Positions 43,530 to 55,200 are shown, counted from the first letter of the stretch. The stretch: 64,000 nt of DNA from Kappaphycus alvarezii (GCA_002205965.3 NADL03000458.1:62001-126000); one strand, 5' to 3'. The notes: generated by a model not told the origin, from the sequence alone. Numbers and translations are program-made.

Positions 43530-44579
43530 TCAGCCGAGATGCAAGTATATAGACAAACGCGACAAGATTGGAATCACCAGTAACGCCCTATCTCCAAATC
43601 CTCGACCGGCACTTGGTGACCCGAGTTTTGAATTGATACCCTTCTTGCGTTTTCCAGACATGGATTCTGTTTGAAGCTGTTGCTTTGCCTTGAGCATGGC
43701 GGGATGGCCATCGGAGTCGTCGATGACCTGGAACAAAAAACTTAGTGCATCCCGCTCGATCTGGCTTAGTTGTGGATGCCAAAAGCGGATAAGAAGCACG
43801 ACTCGATCGTGCTCTGTGCTCTCATTCATTGTCCTATGAAAGTAGCTGGTATCGAAGACTAAACTTTTCCCATTCTCCCAGTAGCGACGCTCACCCGCGA
43901 CTTCAATCCAGCTCTGTTGCGGAGGGGCGCTTAGTGGTAAATGCATGGTGAGAATAAAGTTACAGTCATCAGTGTGCAGTTTGATTCCTGTGTTTGGGCT
44001 TTGGCGTGCGAAAAATGCCTCTACGGATGGCACTTTAGCATTTGGATCGCGTAATAAGGCAGCTGTCTGTGGGAATAGTTTGGTGTTGGTAGGATCCCAC
44101 TCACGGTCCTGCAAAACAAGAGTGCGCCAGTCTGGACCGTAGGCATTGGCGGCCTCGACAACAGGGGGAGCCCAAATGTTGTTGCCTACTTCTGCAAGGT
44201 CTTCTAGGCCTGCAACACGGAACAACTCGTCGCGGATTACAGTCCAATTTTCTTCCAGGTGTTTTACCCAGGCAAAGTCTTGCGTAAATTCCTCGTAGAA
44301 TGGGACGGTTTTAAGGCCGCGTACACAGCTGGTGGCGCGTTGGTGTTGAGGAGATCCTTTGCCTTTTTCGAGAGTGCGGCCAGTGATGGCGTCTTGGAAG
44401 GATTGGGAAACACGGGTGATGTCTCGGTCGGGGAATTGGTTGTGCAGAGCGCGGAGTACGATGGTTTTCAGGGTTATTTCGCAACGAGGCGAGAGTCGGA
44501 CATGGGAGGATTGGTGCGGCTGTGGTTGACGAGGTCTAGGAAAGGTAGATGGGGAGCGATGTCGCGAACTTAACGACAT
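43530..44579 (-). CDS. aspartyl/asparaginyl beta-hydroxylase-type 2OG-Fe(II) dioxygenase
   Basis: This is an intact 349-codon frame. The double-stranded beta-helix core carries the iron ligands: His202-x-Asp204 in IKLHTDDCNFILTMHLPL and His248 in FDTSYFHRTMNES, with Arg259 in DRVVLLIRFWHP as the likely 2-oxoglutarate salt-bridge residue. A preceding block ALLRDPNAKVPSVEAFFARQ also fits the Asp/Asn beta-hydroxylase family. The first 45 residues are rich in Ser, Arg, Pro and His with almost no acidic residues, which could be an organelle transit peptide. Substrates of this family range from EGF-like domains to small molecules, so the substrate here is open. The 3' end lies only 15 bp from the convergent end of the acidic gene. 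Confidence 0.82.
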   Translation of the reverse strand: MSLSSRHRSPSTFPRPRQPQPHQSSHVRLSPRCEITLKTIVLRALHNQFPDRDITRVSQSFQDAITGRTLEKGKGSPQHQRATSCVRGLKTVPFYEEFTQDFAWVKHLEENWTVIRDELFRVAGLEDLAEVGNNIWAPPVVEAANAYGPDWRTLVLQDREWDPTNTKLFPQTAALLRDPNAKVPSVEAFFARQSPNTGIKLHTDDCNFILTMHLPLSAPPQQSWIEVAGERRYWENGKSLVFDTSYFHRTMNESTEHDRVVLLIRFWHPQLSQIERDALSFLFQVIDDSDGHPAMLKAKQQLQTESMSGKRKKGINSKLGSPSAGRGFGDRALLVIPILSRLSIYLHLG

Positions 44580-45051
44580 GGAATTGTGGGGAGTGGGCCC
44601 TTGAAGGGTAGCGGCATAACAAAGGCAGACATTTTTTTCATTGCCTTACGGTTGGGAAGGTTGGAGAAAATGTAGGAAGGATGTGGCTGTTCTTTGTAAT
44701 TGCCAGGTTTGGGGGGCATAGGCGTCGGCTGGTGTGTGGAATTGGTCTTGTCGAGCTCTGGACTGTGGTCGCGTTGAAGACAGGATGCCTGAGTTCTGAA
44801 GTCAACTGGAACTGGTTCTTAAGTGCCTTTATTTGAGCGGAAAATATGCGGGAGATTGTGCGCTCTGAAGATTGAGCATTTTGATCATGAAATTTCCAGA
44901 ACTCAAATACTTCCACAAGAAAGCATTTGTGAGTTGAAACATGTCCAAGAATACTCTCACTTCTTATCCGGTGAAATGCTTTCGTACTTTCATTACTGGT
45001 GTATGGATGTGCAACGCCGCATTCCCTAGTATAAGTTTAAATCAGGTGACT
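44580..45051. other. no gene recognised
   Basis: Upstream region of the dioxygenase gene. A minus-strand frame at 44916-44638 has no domain. Confidence 0.4.
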
Positions 45052-45390
45052 TCATCCTGCATGTTGCAGGACACGACAAATTTCCGATGCGGAAGACGTT
45101 GACCAGATTGCAATGCTAAGCTTCTGATCAAGGCGAGTCTTCACTGATCCTCCTATCAAGCACCCGCCGCGAGATGCAACAGCTGCCGCGTATCTTTCTA
45201 TGACCGTGGATGTTGTTGTAAATGGTGATCCTAGCGACTCGAAAGCTAGCAGGACAAAATTCCGTCCCAGCCTCGATCTTCGCGGCAGTGCCTCGCCAGG
45301 AATGGCTGTCACTTTCGTCGCCAAGTCCCTCTTCTTCCGCCGTTCTGCTGCATTAGCAACAGCTCGCGCCTCTGGTGCTGCCATCGACAT
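45052..45390 (-). CDS. hypothetical protein, 112 codons
   Basis: An intact minus-strand frame starts MSMAAPEARAVANAAERRKK, a basic Ala-rich helix, followed by a mixed alpha/beta stretch (FVLLAFESLGSPFTTTSTVI and ERYAAAVASRGGCLIGG). I do not recognise the family. Start context and coding-like composition favour a real small gene. Its start is about 60 bp from the plus-strand frame beginning at 45452, so the two may share a short divergent promoter. Confidence 0.4.
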   Translation of the reverse strand: MSMAAPEARAVANAAERRKKRDLATKVTAIPGEALPRRSRLGRNFVLLAFESLGSPFTTTSTVIERYAAAVASRGGCLIGGSVKTRLDQKLSIAIWSTSSASEICRVLQHAG

Positions 45391-45451
45391 ATAGCTCTCC
45401 TGGAATGGCGATGATACGGTGACTTAATGCGCCACCGGGATAGGGGGCGGG

Positions 45452-47510
45452 GTGTTCGCTGTATCAGACCGCGGGTGCACCGGAATGTCCGCTGGTCGCG
45501 CGCTCAAAACTCCTGCTGCCTTAAACAGCTCTCGGCTTCGTCACGTGTCTGGGTTCATGTACGATACATTCAATTTGAATACAGAGCTCAGGGGCGATCG
45601 CGCAGCCGTGAAGCGGGCCTCAATGAGGCTCATGGGCGATCGCTGCGAGAATAGCGCGATGCCATGCGCCTTGCAGCAGACAAACCCCTCGACCTTCTCA
45701 TGGGTCTCGTCCACCGCCTCTCATCCGACACCGATCTCGCCTCCTCCGACGCCCTTCCACATTGTTCCCCCTCCGGCGCTTGGACCCAGCCCTGTCAACC
45801 GCAGTCACCATTCTTCATGACATCCCCGCGACCACCAATGTCTTCAAGTTCATCGCCCTTGTCGCCTACGACCCCCTCACCTCCACCAACACGCCTGTCA
45901 CACCGAACTAAGCAACCACACCGTACCTCGCCGCTGCTCTTCGCCCGCCCTCCCAATCTTAGGCCGCGACACAGCCACCCCACCCCCAACCTGCTCCTCT
46001 GATCCACCAGGCACTTTAGGGAGCATCTACCAAATTTCAATAAAGCTCGTTAACAACGGGCCGAGGGAATTTCCCCTGGTCACCACCTCCCGTCACCGAA
46101 GACCACTCTGCATCGCCCTGCCCCTTCGCGACCCCCTAATCGCCGGGGACTTCCCGGCTCCATCACCGTTGTTCCCACTGCCGATCCTCATGCTATCTTC
46201 ATTTACGCCGCTGCCAAAGGGACTTTGAGCACGTTCTCCGGAAGATGTCTGACACCTTTTGGCTCCAGGCCAGCTTGTCTTTCCGCCAGCAGGGCCTCGG
46301 CCTCACCCTATGCACCCCTATCAACATCATCTCCTACATAGTATTCAACTTCACAAGCATGCCACTTATGCATCGGCTTCTGCGCACTATCTCCACTCAC
46401 GTCGCCAGCCTCCTTGCCCGATCTTTCTAAACCCTAGCTGCGAGTCTGGAACGCCCTGCGGAAGTACAATTACAGGTACTTTTATCAAGCTCCCGCCATC
46501 TCGACTAATTCCTTCAGGGAGAAGCCATCCATCACTTCTACCTCTAATGGCTCTCCTTGCTACATCCCTTAGACGCACAGCCTCCTCACATAGTTTACTC
46601 GTCTGGCCTGTGCTGCCTCCTTCACGGCGTCTGCCCCCTTGTCAACCCTCCCACTGTCTTACACCGACCGCTACAGCTCCGTGAAGGTATGGAGTACGGT
46701 AGTAGGTCTTCGCTTAAGCAACCCACCGTTCTGCGGCTTTCAACGCTGCCCTACTGCCTTGAAGGCATATGTACCGTTCCCCCCCTCCTCGACACCATGC
46801 CTCCAGATGGGGCTCATGGCTTGATCCCCCTTCCCCAAGTCAATGCAATAGAAGGTCTCAACCCTCTCTCCCTCCAAAAAAGCTTGTCTTTCAGGACGAT
46901 ACTGTTTCTATAATGCAGGTCTCTTGTCTTCTCCTGCGCTTCTGGGATACCCTCTTTAAAGTGTGGTCTCTAATGAATTCCAGGTATAAAGAGCGGTAGG
47001 CCTGAAGCGATCGCCTAAACGGTCCAAGTAGCGGCGCAGGGGTAAACGGGCGCTGCAGCGATAATTGGTAACTGATGGGTCATTAGGGCCACAAATGCAG
47101 GACAGCCGCACCAAACTATGGCCGTTGAGCCTGGCATATTGCATCCCGGCACTACTATTGCCTCTGACCACTTTATGATTCTGCAAATTCAGCATTCAAT
47201 CGATAGCTGGGCAAAGTGCTTGAAACCTGCTCGAAACTTTCGTGGACATGCGCTTCAATTTCCACCTCTACCACGTCGCGGAATACGCGTGCCGAGTTGA
47301 ACACATCGTCCTGCTGGTGCGCCCCGACGTTTTCATTACCAGCTGACATTTCCGTGTCGACGGCATTTTGCCGACAGCGTATGCAAGCCTCAATGGTGAC
47401 GGCATCACCCCGACCGCTCGCGCACAGCTCAAACTTGCATATGGGTTTGGCGGTCATGGAGTGCAATATACTGTATAGACCTCCTGTGCTGCTGGCATCA
47501 TTGAAGTCAT
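45452..47510 (+). other. unrecognised coding-like region with shifting frames
   Basis: Coding-like plus-strand segments follow one another in different frames: MFAVSDRGCTGMSAGRALKT at 45452, MRLAADKPLDLLMGLVHRLS at 45664, VTILHDIPATTNVFKFIALV near 45800, WNALRKYNYRYFYQAP near 46450, and ETFVDMRFNFHLYHVAEYAC near 47230. GT..AG introns and single-base errors could both explain the changes. The composition resembles the neighbouring real genes, so I believe a gene lies here, but I recognise no domain and cannot fix exons. Confidence 0.3.
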
Positions 47511-47937
47511 GACGTCAGCATGATAGCTTTGGTGAAGACGTGGGTCTGGGACCCTTTTGATCGCCCTTGGTTACCCAGACCTTTTGCCGGATCGCCTCAT
47601 GCCCATGGGACTCGAGATGTGAGCGGAGCTTTCCGAGCACTTTCAAGAAGTTGTGAAGTGCATTGTACTATACGACAAACAAGACGTTTGCTACACAAGG
47701 TTCCTCGGAATCCGTGATTTTCAGAACCAGCGCTTATTGATATCATCAGGCGAGTTTGGTCAGCTTAGCACAGCACAATACTGTACACACAGTACAAATG
47801 TGTCCTCATTTCCATTTGTTGACATCAAAGGCTGGATAAGCAAATGGAAAGATTATTTACTTCAAGGTGGCGTAAGCACTGTATATGTGACGGGAATGCT
47901 TTCTACCACGATCACCACATCGACCTCATCTAAAAGA

Positions 47938-50478
47938 ATGGTTGCCCCACTTCCCTCCGCATCGACATATCTGTCGCCATCTCAACTGCGAAGCCTTTTC
48001 AACTGGGCAAACTCTGGCAATATCCCATTTCTCGCAAACGCCAATTTAGACCCGCGCGAGGTCCTCATTACCTCATCCAAATTTCAACATGGCCAGTCCA
48101 ATCCCACCTACCTCATCATCGTCCACCTATCCCCCGACCCATTTTCCTTTGTCATCCGCTCAAAGCCTTCCGGTCTACTACTCGCGGGTGCGCATCGCAT
48201 TGACGCGAATTCCGCGTTCTTTCAGCACTTGAAACTACCCCGTCCCGTCCCAACTGTCTACGCCTATTGCGACGATGTCAACATCCTGGGCGCCGAATTC
48301 TACGCCATGGAGTATGTGCGCGGCCGTATCTTCGAAGACATCTCCCTCCCCTCAGTTCCGTCCTGCCATCGTCGCGCCATATACACCGATGCCCTTCGTG
48401 TTATGCTTCAACTTAGCCATGTTGATATAGACGCCTCGGCTTGGCTGATTTGAGCAAGGCGCATCCATGGATTGACCGTCAGATAGCCACGTGGTATCGC
48501 CAGTATCGCGCAAGCCTTCGTCCGAACGAGGATGATCCTCAAATGAACCGCTTGCATCATCGATTGGAACAGCGTCGCACCGGTCGCCCTCGTTCCACTA
48601 CTCGTCGCCTAGTGCATGGGGACTTTCGCTTGGATAATCTCGTGTTCCATGCGACAGAGCCGCGAGTCGTCGCCGTGTTAGATTGGGAGCTTGTGTCTTT
48701 GGGCGACCCACTTGCCGATTTGGCGACATTTCTCAGCCCGTTTGGTTTCCCGCATGGCACCCAAACCGTGGAAGTGTTGAAATCCGCAGTGTTGCCCAAG
48801 CCGTTACCTGAGGGGATCCCGGGGAGAGGGAGTTGATTGCTATGTGCGAGAGGGAGAGAGGTAGTTCGTCAGGGTTGGAGGAGATTGAACTTTACATAGC
48901 GGTGGCGCAGTTTCGTTTTGCCGCGATTCTTTACGGCGTTGCGCGACGGCGATCCAGGGTAACGCTTCCTCTAGGCTAGGCTTACAAGTAGGAAAACTCG
49001 CATACTTGTTTGTTAACGCTGGACATTCAAAGTTGGACCAAATGGATAAGCGTGAAGAGGCTGAACAGTCGATGAAAAGGAAAAGCCGTACGGCCTGAGG
49101 GAACGGCTCCGGCGTTTCATGGCTGAGGAAATTTTTCCAATGGAAAGCGATTTCACCAGGCACGTTGAGTCCGACGCGCGGTGGACTTTGTGGCCTCCTA
49201 TGGAACATTTGAAACAAAAGGCAAGGGCTGCTGGGCTTTGGAACATGTTTTTGCCCAAGGAACTTGGTGGGACTCTAACAAGTGAGGAATATGCGCCTCT
49301 CGCAGAACTGACTGGACAGTGTTCATTTGCGCCAGAGGTATTCAACTGCTCTGCACCAGACACAGGTACGAAATCCCTCCCACCCATATCGCAATTTGTC
49401 CAGCGAGCAATTCCCTCATCCGCTGATACTAACTTTAACAAACAATTCTCTTTGAACTGCAACAACAGGCAATATGGAACTACTTGCGAGATTTGGAACT
49501 CCCGCTCAGAAAGAGCAATGGCTAAAGCCTCTACTTTCTGGAGAGATACGATCCTGCTTTGCGATGACGGAGCCAGAAGTGGCATCCTCCGACGCGACAA
49601 ACATTGCCACGACAATCGCAAAAGCGGAAAACTCATACACCATCAACGGTCGGAAATGGTGGATCAGTGGTGCGTTGCATCCCAATTGCAAGCTGATTGT
49701 CCTTCTCGGGCGGGGTCCAGCACGGCGTATCATGCCCAAACGTCATCAAGCGCATTCGATCATACTGATTCCGATGAATACGCGTGGCGTGCAAATTGTG
49801 AGGCATCTCACGGTGTTTGGGTATGACGATGCTCCGCATGGACATGCAGAAATGTTATTCAAGGGTGTCACGGTGCCGCACGCATGCTTATTACACGGTG
49901 AAGGAGAAGGGTTCCGATGTGCACAAGCACGTCTTGGTGGTGGACGACTGCACCATTGCATGAGGGCTATTGGAGCAGCGAGAGATGTTTGCATTGAGTA
50001 TAGAACGGGCGAGGAGGCGCAAAGTGGGTGAGGCAACGATTGCCGAGAAGGAAGTTTTTTGTACATGGGGTGGGGCAATCGCGATGCGATATTGAGGCCG
50101 CGCGTGGACTTTGGTGATGGCTGCGCGTGCGGTAGAGAGCGGGGATACGGTAATGGCTAGAAAGGCTGTGGCTACTGCAAAGATTCGCGTACCATGGCTT
50201 GTATCTGGCGTTATTGACAGGGCGGTGCAGGGTATGGGGGGATGGGAGTGAGTCAAGACAGTGTGGTCGGGCAGCTGTATACGCAGGTAAGGGCACTAAG
50301 GATAGCGGATGGACCAGATGAGGTGCATGCCTTGCAGCTAGGAAAATGGAAATTCGGGACGTGGAACGAGCGAAGATGTAGTGAGACATTGCATAGTGAA
50401 TGGTGTAGTTGCGCCACTTGCTTTAAAATCCGAGCCGTCGGAGCCATTCATCAATTCTACCGCGATAATTCCCCTTGA
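47938..50478 (+). CDS. ACAD10/11-type protein: phosphotransferase-like domain fused to acyl-CoA dehydrogenase
   Basis: The N-terminal part (ATG 47938) is an aminoglycoside-phosphotransferase-like kinase fold: [13 protein letters not shown] (nucleotide-binding loop), [20 protein letters not shown], the catalytic loop [10 protein letters not shown] and the metal-binding [15 protein letters not shown]. The linker ([18 protein letters not shown]) leads to an acyl-CoA dehydrogenase: [55 protein letters not shown] and a C-terminal [13 protein letters not shown] block, the FAD/substrate region. One intron at 49366-49468 (103 bp, GTACGA...ACAACAG) splits the Gly codon in APDTGN. In animals such fusions oxidise unusual or 4-hydroxy acyl-CoAs. 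Frame changes near 48445, 48835, 49030 and 50030 break the frame as given. The 3' end overlaps the mL49 gene. Confidence 0.82.
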
Positions 50479-50815
50479 CCTCAAGACGACCAGGGCGAAT
50501 AGTAACAGGATGACCGTCGCAAACCTTGGACATTTCTTGCGCAAAGGCGGGGAGATCACCGCGAATACGACGCACGAGAGTGAGACAGCGCGTCCGACCA
50601 TTACGATAGTCGGTATATACTGGCATTGCTTTTGCTTTTTGAGTGCGGAAGACGCGGAATGGAAGGTGATCGACGTTGCCCAGCGAGGGGACCATTTGGA
50701 AGGCGTGATGACTTGGGAAGGGATTTGTTGTAGCGGGTACTTGAGGTTTGAGGGTGGCGTCCAGGGGGGCGGGATGTAGATGAGCTGCGGTGGAAAGGAG
50801 TCGAAGAAGACGCAT
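50423..50815 (-). CDS. mitochondrial large ribosomal subunit protein mL49 (Img2 family)
   Basis: An intact 130-codon frame. Residues 1-20 (MRLLRLLSTAAHLHPAPLDA) form a basic, hydroxylated amphipathic start typical of a mitochondrial presequence. From about residue 55 the Img2/mL49 domain is clear: LPFRVFRTQKAKAMPVYTDY, then a G-x-T-R-x-x-T-[LI]-[VI]-R-[RK]-I-x-G-D block and a C-terminal [18 protein letters not shown], matching the family's closing G-[DN]-[YH]-x-x-x-[VI]-x-x-W-L pattern. It is convergent with the acyl-CoA dehydrogenase gene; their ends overlap by about 55 bp as drawn, which may come from a frame error in the dehydrogenase tail. Confidence 0.82.
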   Translation of the reverse strand: MRLLRLLSTAAHLHPAPLDATLKPQVPATTNPFPSHHAFQMVPSLGNVDHLPFRVFRTQKAKAMPVYTDYRNGRTRCLTLVRRIRGDLPAFAQEMSKVCDGHPVTIRPGRLEVKGNYRGRIDEWLRRLGF

Positions 50816-51478
50816 GCTTGGTACTTGGAGGGGTTGGAAGGGTGGACGGGACGAGTTGAGATAGATCTTGTCACAGCATGGACGGAGTGGCGTGGTTCAG
50901 AAGATGGCTACGTGATCACCGCGGTGCCCCAACTGATCCGAGCGGTTCAGTTCAGTACTACACCATGGGTGGGTTTCTTGGGGATCCTGACAGATGGCAT
51001 TGTGGCCACGTGGCATACTTGATAATCCTTTACCATGTCCCGCTCTCGTTGATTTTGCGGAAAGCGTAGGGAATCCCACCGGAGAAACGGCCAGGATTTC
51101 ACAGATTTATCTGCCGTCAACAACAGGATGAACTTTGTTCCACAATCCCCGTTACCCAATGTTGCTGTTGACCACAACGGCTGCCGCCGTAGTTTCAACT
51201 GAGCCCACGGTCTTATCTTTACCCAATCCCCACCTGCAAACAACCTGTAAATGACAATTCGCAGCAACCACATGATTTATCAACGCACCTTCTCCTCGAG
51301 CCAGCGTCCTATTGACGATTCCCTCGGTATTCAGACAGCATACGGCCCACGCTCGCGTGCAAACCACCTCAAAGGAGCTCGCTGTATCTACTCTAAAACT
51401 CAAGTCCACTTGCACCGCAGTTCATCCATGAATTTTCCTTTCCACAGTTCAACATTCCACTCTGCAACCTCCTTCGGA
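50816..51478. other. intergenic region between mL49 and MAD1
   Basis: This serves as the upstream region of mL49 and the downstream region of MAD1, both on the minus strand. Only shadow frames are present. Confidence 0.5.
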
Positions 51479-53715
51479 TCAGTAAAGAACAGTCGTCTTT
51501 TCAAAGTTTTGCATGGTTATGTGGCCGAGCAGTGCTGGAATAGAATGCATATTCTTCACGTATGTCTCAATCTCTTTCGCCATTTCCTTTGCATACTCAG
51601 TTTCCATCAACGACATCGTCCCCAACTTATTCACCCCAAACTCGAAAATTTCATCTGGACTTTCCGCGTATGCCGATGCAATGGTGTACTTGGCCCCATG
51701 ATATTCATAGTCCACCCAAACAAGTTATACACTGCTGATCGCACCTCTTCGATTTTCTTCTTTGCAATTTCTCCAGTTCTAATCCCTACCTTGGATCGTT
51801 GCTCCAAACTAGCATTCTTCGCAGTCAATTCTTCCACCTCCTTCACCAAAGCCTCCATTCGCAGCTGCATCGCGCTATCCCGTGAAGGCGATGAGCCTGA
51901 TTCAACCGCCATTCGCAGTCTCTTCTTCCCTTTAGCTACATCTGCCGCAATCTCCGCTTCATGAACAGCCTTCCTGAAAAGGTTATCCTTCACATGCAAT
52001 ACCTTGACCTCGGAGGGATTGTAATCAGGTTCACCTGATTCATTACCTTCAACCGAGTTACTATTTACCACCTTTGACGTACCCGCTTGTTCCCTCACGT
52101 TCCTTTCGCCCCCAGAAACCCCTTGCCCTTTATCCTCCGCCGCGCTCTGAGCATCCAACGCACCCTTTCCAGCACCAGTTGCCACCCACATGTTTCTAAT
52201 CACCCCTTCCCTCTGGTCGCTGCTGCTAGCTGACGCGTTCTTTGCATTTTTCACCTCTAAAAGCTCAGCTTTTATTTTGCCCACCTCAGCATGAGCCTCC
52301 CGCAAACGACCCTCCATTTGCGTAATCGTTCTCTGATAATTTGTCGTCGTCTCTTCATACGCGGCACATCGCTCGCGCAACCTTGTCAGGGACCCATCCG
52401 GGTCTGCCGGCTTGTCAAACTCCTTTTCAATCCCTTCCAGCGCGTCCTTAAAGCACCTATTCTCAACTTGCAGAATTCTCCTCACTCGCTCACTGCTCCT
52501 GCTTGATTCCAGAGCGGCATCCCGATCCGACTCAGCCCTCTGTAAAGCCATTTTCATTGTTCTCCCGTCCTCTTCTAATCTCCTTATTTCCATTCGGAGC
52601 CTGTTCACAGCCTCGGATTCCCTACTTCGAATGTCCTCGATTTCTTTCTGATGTCGTTCCACCTTACTTTCATGGCTTCCTACATCACGACGCCGTCCAA
52701 TGCCCCTCTTTGCATCTAAGGGCTTTCCTCCAGCAGCATTGCTTAGGATGGCCAAGCCTTCTTGCACATTTCCAGTCTCCGATAATCCGCTCACGAGTGC
52801 GATCATCTGTTCGCGCTCTTTCATCAACATCTTAGCTTGCTTTGCCAAGTCTGTTACTTCCTCCTTTTCAACTCTCAAGCCACGTACCTCACATTCAAGG
52901 GCAGCTAAGCGCTCCTTGTCTCCCTTTGCGACATCGACCAGACCCTGTAACTTGGTGGCCTTGCTCCGCAAGTTATCCAGTTCCTTTCTGGTTTTTACAT
53001 CTTGCCGCTCCATTTCAATAACAAGCTTACGCAGTCTCTTGACCTCAGGCTCCAAATGACTGGAATCCTTACGACTGGACTTTTCTATTTCAGAGCGGAT
53101 GTACTTCAACTCAGCCTCCAAATCGTCTGCCTTTTTCCGCAGTCTATCTTGTTCCCTCTGAGCACATTTCCGATGAAATTGCAATTTCTCATGAAGCGAA
53201 TCCCTTTCCCCTCCGAGGACGACGATATCCTCCTTGAGACGTACAACGACAGCCTCCAACTGATCCCTCTGGGCAACAACCGCCGGGTATGCAAGTCGAT
53301 TGCGCTCGACAGTCCCTCTCAAGGCAGACGCTGTCTGCGTAGCCGCGATTTCCTGCTGCTTCTTATCCGTCTCGAGTTGTTTAATACGATCAGCGGCCGA
53401 GAGTTCCAACTGAGTTATAGCGAATTGCTGGTTTTGCAACTCGGCTTCAAGTTCATTGACGCGGGCCTCTGCGTTTGCAGCACGTTTTTGGGCGGAATGG
53501 AGTTGTTGTTTGGAGGTGTTGTGTAGTTGGGAAAGGTCGTCAAGTTTTGTACGTAGGGCGATAATCTGTGCTTGAAGGGCGGGGTTGGTGGTGGAATCGG
53601 AAGGAGAGGAGAGGTGTTTCTGCACTGCAGGGGAGCGAAAGGCGGAGACTTCGGAGGAGAGGCGGCGAAGGGCTTCGCGGGCCTCGTCGAGCGTCTCGAC
53701 GGAATAGCGCGACAT
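51479..53715 (-). CDS. MAD1: spindle assembly checkpoint protein MAD1
   Basis: A 694-codon frame (53715-51631) is almost entirely coiled coil, with heptad-rich Glu/Lys/Arg/Leu sequence from residue 40 on. The C-terminal globular domain continues in the next frame (51715-51479) after a one-base loss in a G run near 51714. It begins EVRSAVYNLFGW, continues YTIASAYAESPDEIFEFGVN and ends NMHSIPALLGHITMQNFEKT, matching the RWD-like Mad1 C-terminal domain (the Y-x-[LI]-x-S-x-Y-A and S-[IV]-P-A-[FL] blocks). Mad1 recruits Mad2 to unattached kinetochores; the Mad2-interacting segment should lie around residues 520-600 but I cannot point to it. Length (about 740 residues) fits the family. No introns are apparent. 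Confidence 0.78.
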
Positions 53716-53949
53716 GGCTGAGAAGGATTTGCTGGAGTGGGTGTGGAAGAACGGGGAAGTGGAAAATGAGGAGGGTGGTCAAAGATGGAGTTTGGGATGA
53801 GGGGAAGGGGGACGCAGTGGTTGGTTTGGCAGAGGGACTGCCAGCGCCGCACGGGAGGAAGTCGGGAAGGTTCAGGGTTGGTGGATGGGGAGGTGGACGG
53901 AAGGAGTTGAACGAGACCCGTGTGAAAGCGGTTGAAGACTTGATCAAGT

Positions 53950-54345
53950 CATACTGTACGTACATTGCAGCGCCATTTTGTATGTTACTGTACAGCATTG
54001 CGGGGTAGAGTACGATGCGTACAGTACTGTAGTCCTTGGAATTTGCACGATTGTAATTTCCCGCGTGAATCGATCCACGCCTTCATCGCAGAATCAGAGT
54101 TATTGATGAATTGGGGAGATTGTTGATCCAAATATTTTCACACTTGATGAGATCATGCATTGAATCGAGATCTAATGCTGGTATACTGTACGGCACTGTA
54201 CGAGACCCTCTCCAATTCCCAGAACTGCCCCCTCGTCTCGGGAAATACTGTACAGTACTACACTGTACTGTACAGTACTGTACTATACTGTACTCTAATC
54301 AATAATGAACCCCAAAATTTGTACAGTAATGTACAGTAGAGTAGG
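53950..54345. repeat. TACTGTAC/GTACAGTA palindrome clusters in a divergent promoter region
   Basis: Three groups of nested GTAC palindromes lie between the minus-strand MAD1 start and the plus-strand pentapeptide gene: 53950-54032, 54180-54200 and 54245-54345. The densest, at 54245-54296, is almost entirely built of ACTGTAC/GTACAGT words. Confidence 0.8.
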
Positions 54346-54479
54346 TATGGATCACACAATCTCTCCCTTGATGACCACCACATCCTGCTCCTTTACTTAG
54401 CACCTCCCCCTACTCTCACCACCCTTCTAACCCCCTCCTCTCGCTCCTTCTTCCCCAGCCTTCATCCATTGCCGTTGTC

Positions 54480-55200
54480 TCCACCCGCCGCCGCACCGCC
54501 CTGCCCTGCCAAAATGTCAGCCTTTCTACTCCCAAAACCGCTACTCCCCTCACTCAAGTACCCGCTCCCCTCGAACAACCATTCCAACCCCCCATTTGCT
54601 CCCTCCACTCCAACCTGACTAGAACCTTAACCAAAGTCGCTACAGCCGCCCTGCTCACCGCCACCGTCACACAACTCCTCACCGCAACCCCATACCAGTC
54701 CAAGCCGCCGGTCAGATGAAACTTCCCCCAATTGACCGCACCAACCCACGCCGTTGTCTCCCCTCCTCTTCTTCCATCGGTCAAGCCAATGCCGCCCGTG
54801 ATTCCCTGCTCGACCTTCGCGAGTGTAACCTCCGTGTCAAGATCTTCGCTCTTTTGACCTCTCCGGTGGTATTCTCGCCGACGCTGATTTATCCGGTGCT
54901 TCTCTTGTAGAGGCCATGCTCTCCAAATCCTATGCCCCGAATGCACGCTTCCGCGATGCCGATTTCACAAATGCCGTCGCCGACCGCGTCAACTTTGACG
55001 GCGCAGACCTTTCCAATGCCGTCTTTGCAAACGCCGTGCTCAGTGATTCCACCTTTGAGAATGCAAATCTCGAGAATGTCGACTTCACAGACGTCTACAT
55101 TGGCGATTTCGCCCAAAAAAGCATCTGCCGCAATCCCACCACCAAGGGTGTCAACCCTGTCACAGGTGCCCCCACACGCGAAAGTCTCGGCTGCCGTTAG
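54480..55200 (+). CDS. thylakoid-lumen pentapeptide-repeat protein (TL17-like, frame-broken)
   Basis: The mature part ends at TAG 55198-55200 and consists of pentapeptide repeats A-[DN]-[LF]-x-x (for example LRSFDLSGGILADADLSGAS, then DADFTNA, DGADLSNA, ENANLENVDF), followed by a signature tail ICRNPTTKGVNPVTGAPT and ESLGC. That tail is typical of plant and algal thylakoid-lumen pentapeptide proteins. Upstream, in other frames, an Arg/Ser/Thr-rich stretch and a hydrophobic segment VATAALLTATVTQLLTATP look like a two-part chloroplast transit and lumen-targeting peptide. The exact start is not fixed. Frame changes near 54.71, 54.77 and 54.85 kb break the frame. This gene shows that the genome belongs to a plastid-bearing organism. 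Confidence 0.72.

Noticed and set aside
50338-50874. 178-codon minus-strand frame
   Set aside because: Overlaps the mL49 gene in another frame; mL49 has a clear family match and this frame does not.
53002-53526. 174-codon plus-strand frame
   Set aside because: Antisense to the MAD1 coiled coil; no domain.
54245-54345. Regular short repeats that could suggest a CRISPR array
   Set aside because: The units are overlapping 7-12 bp palindromes without unique spacers, and all other signs are eukaryotic.
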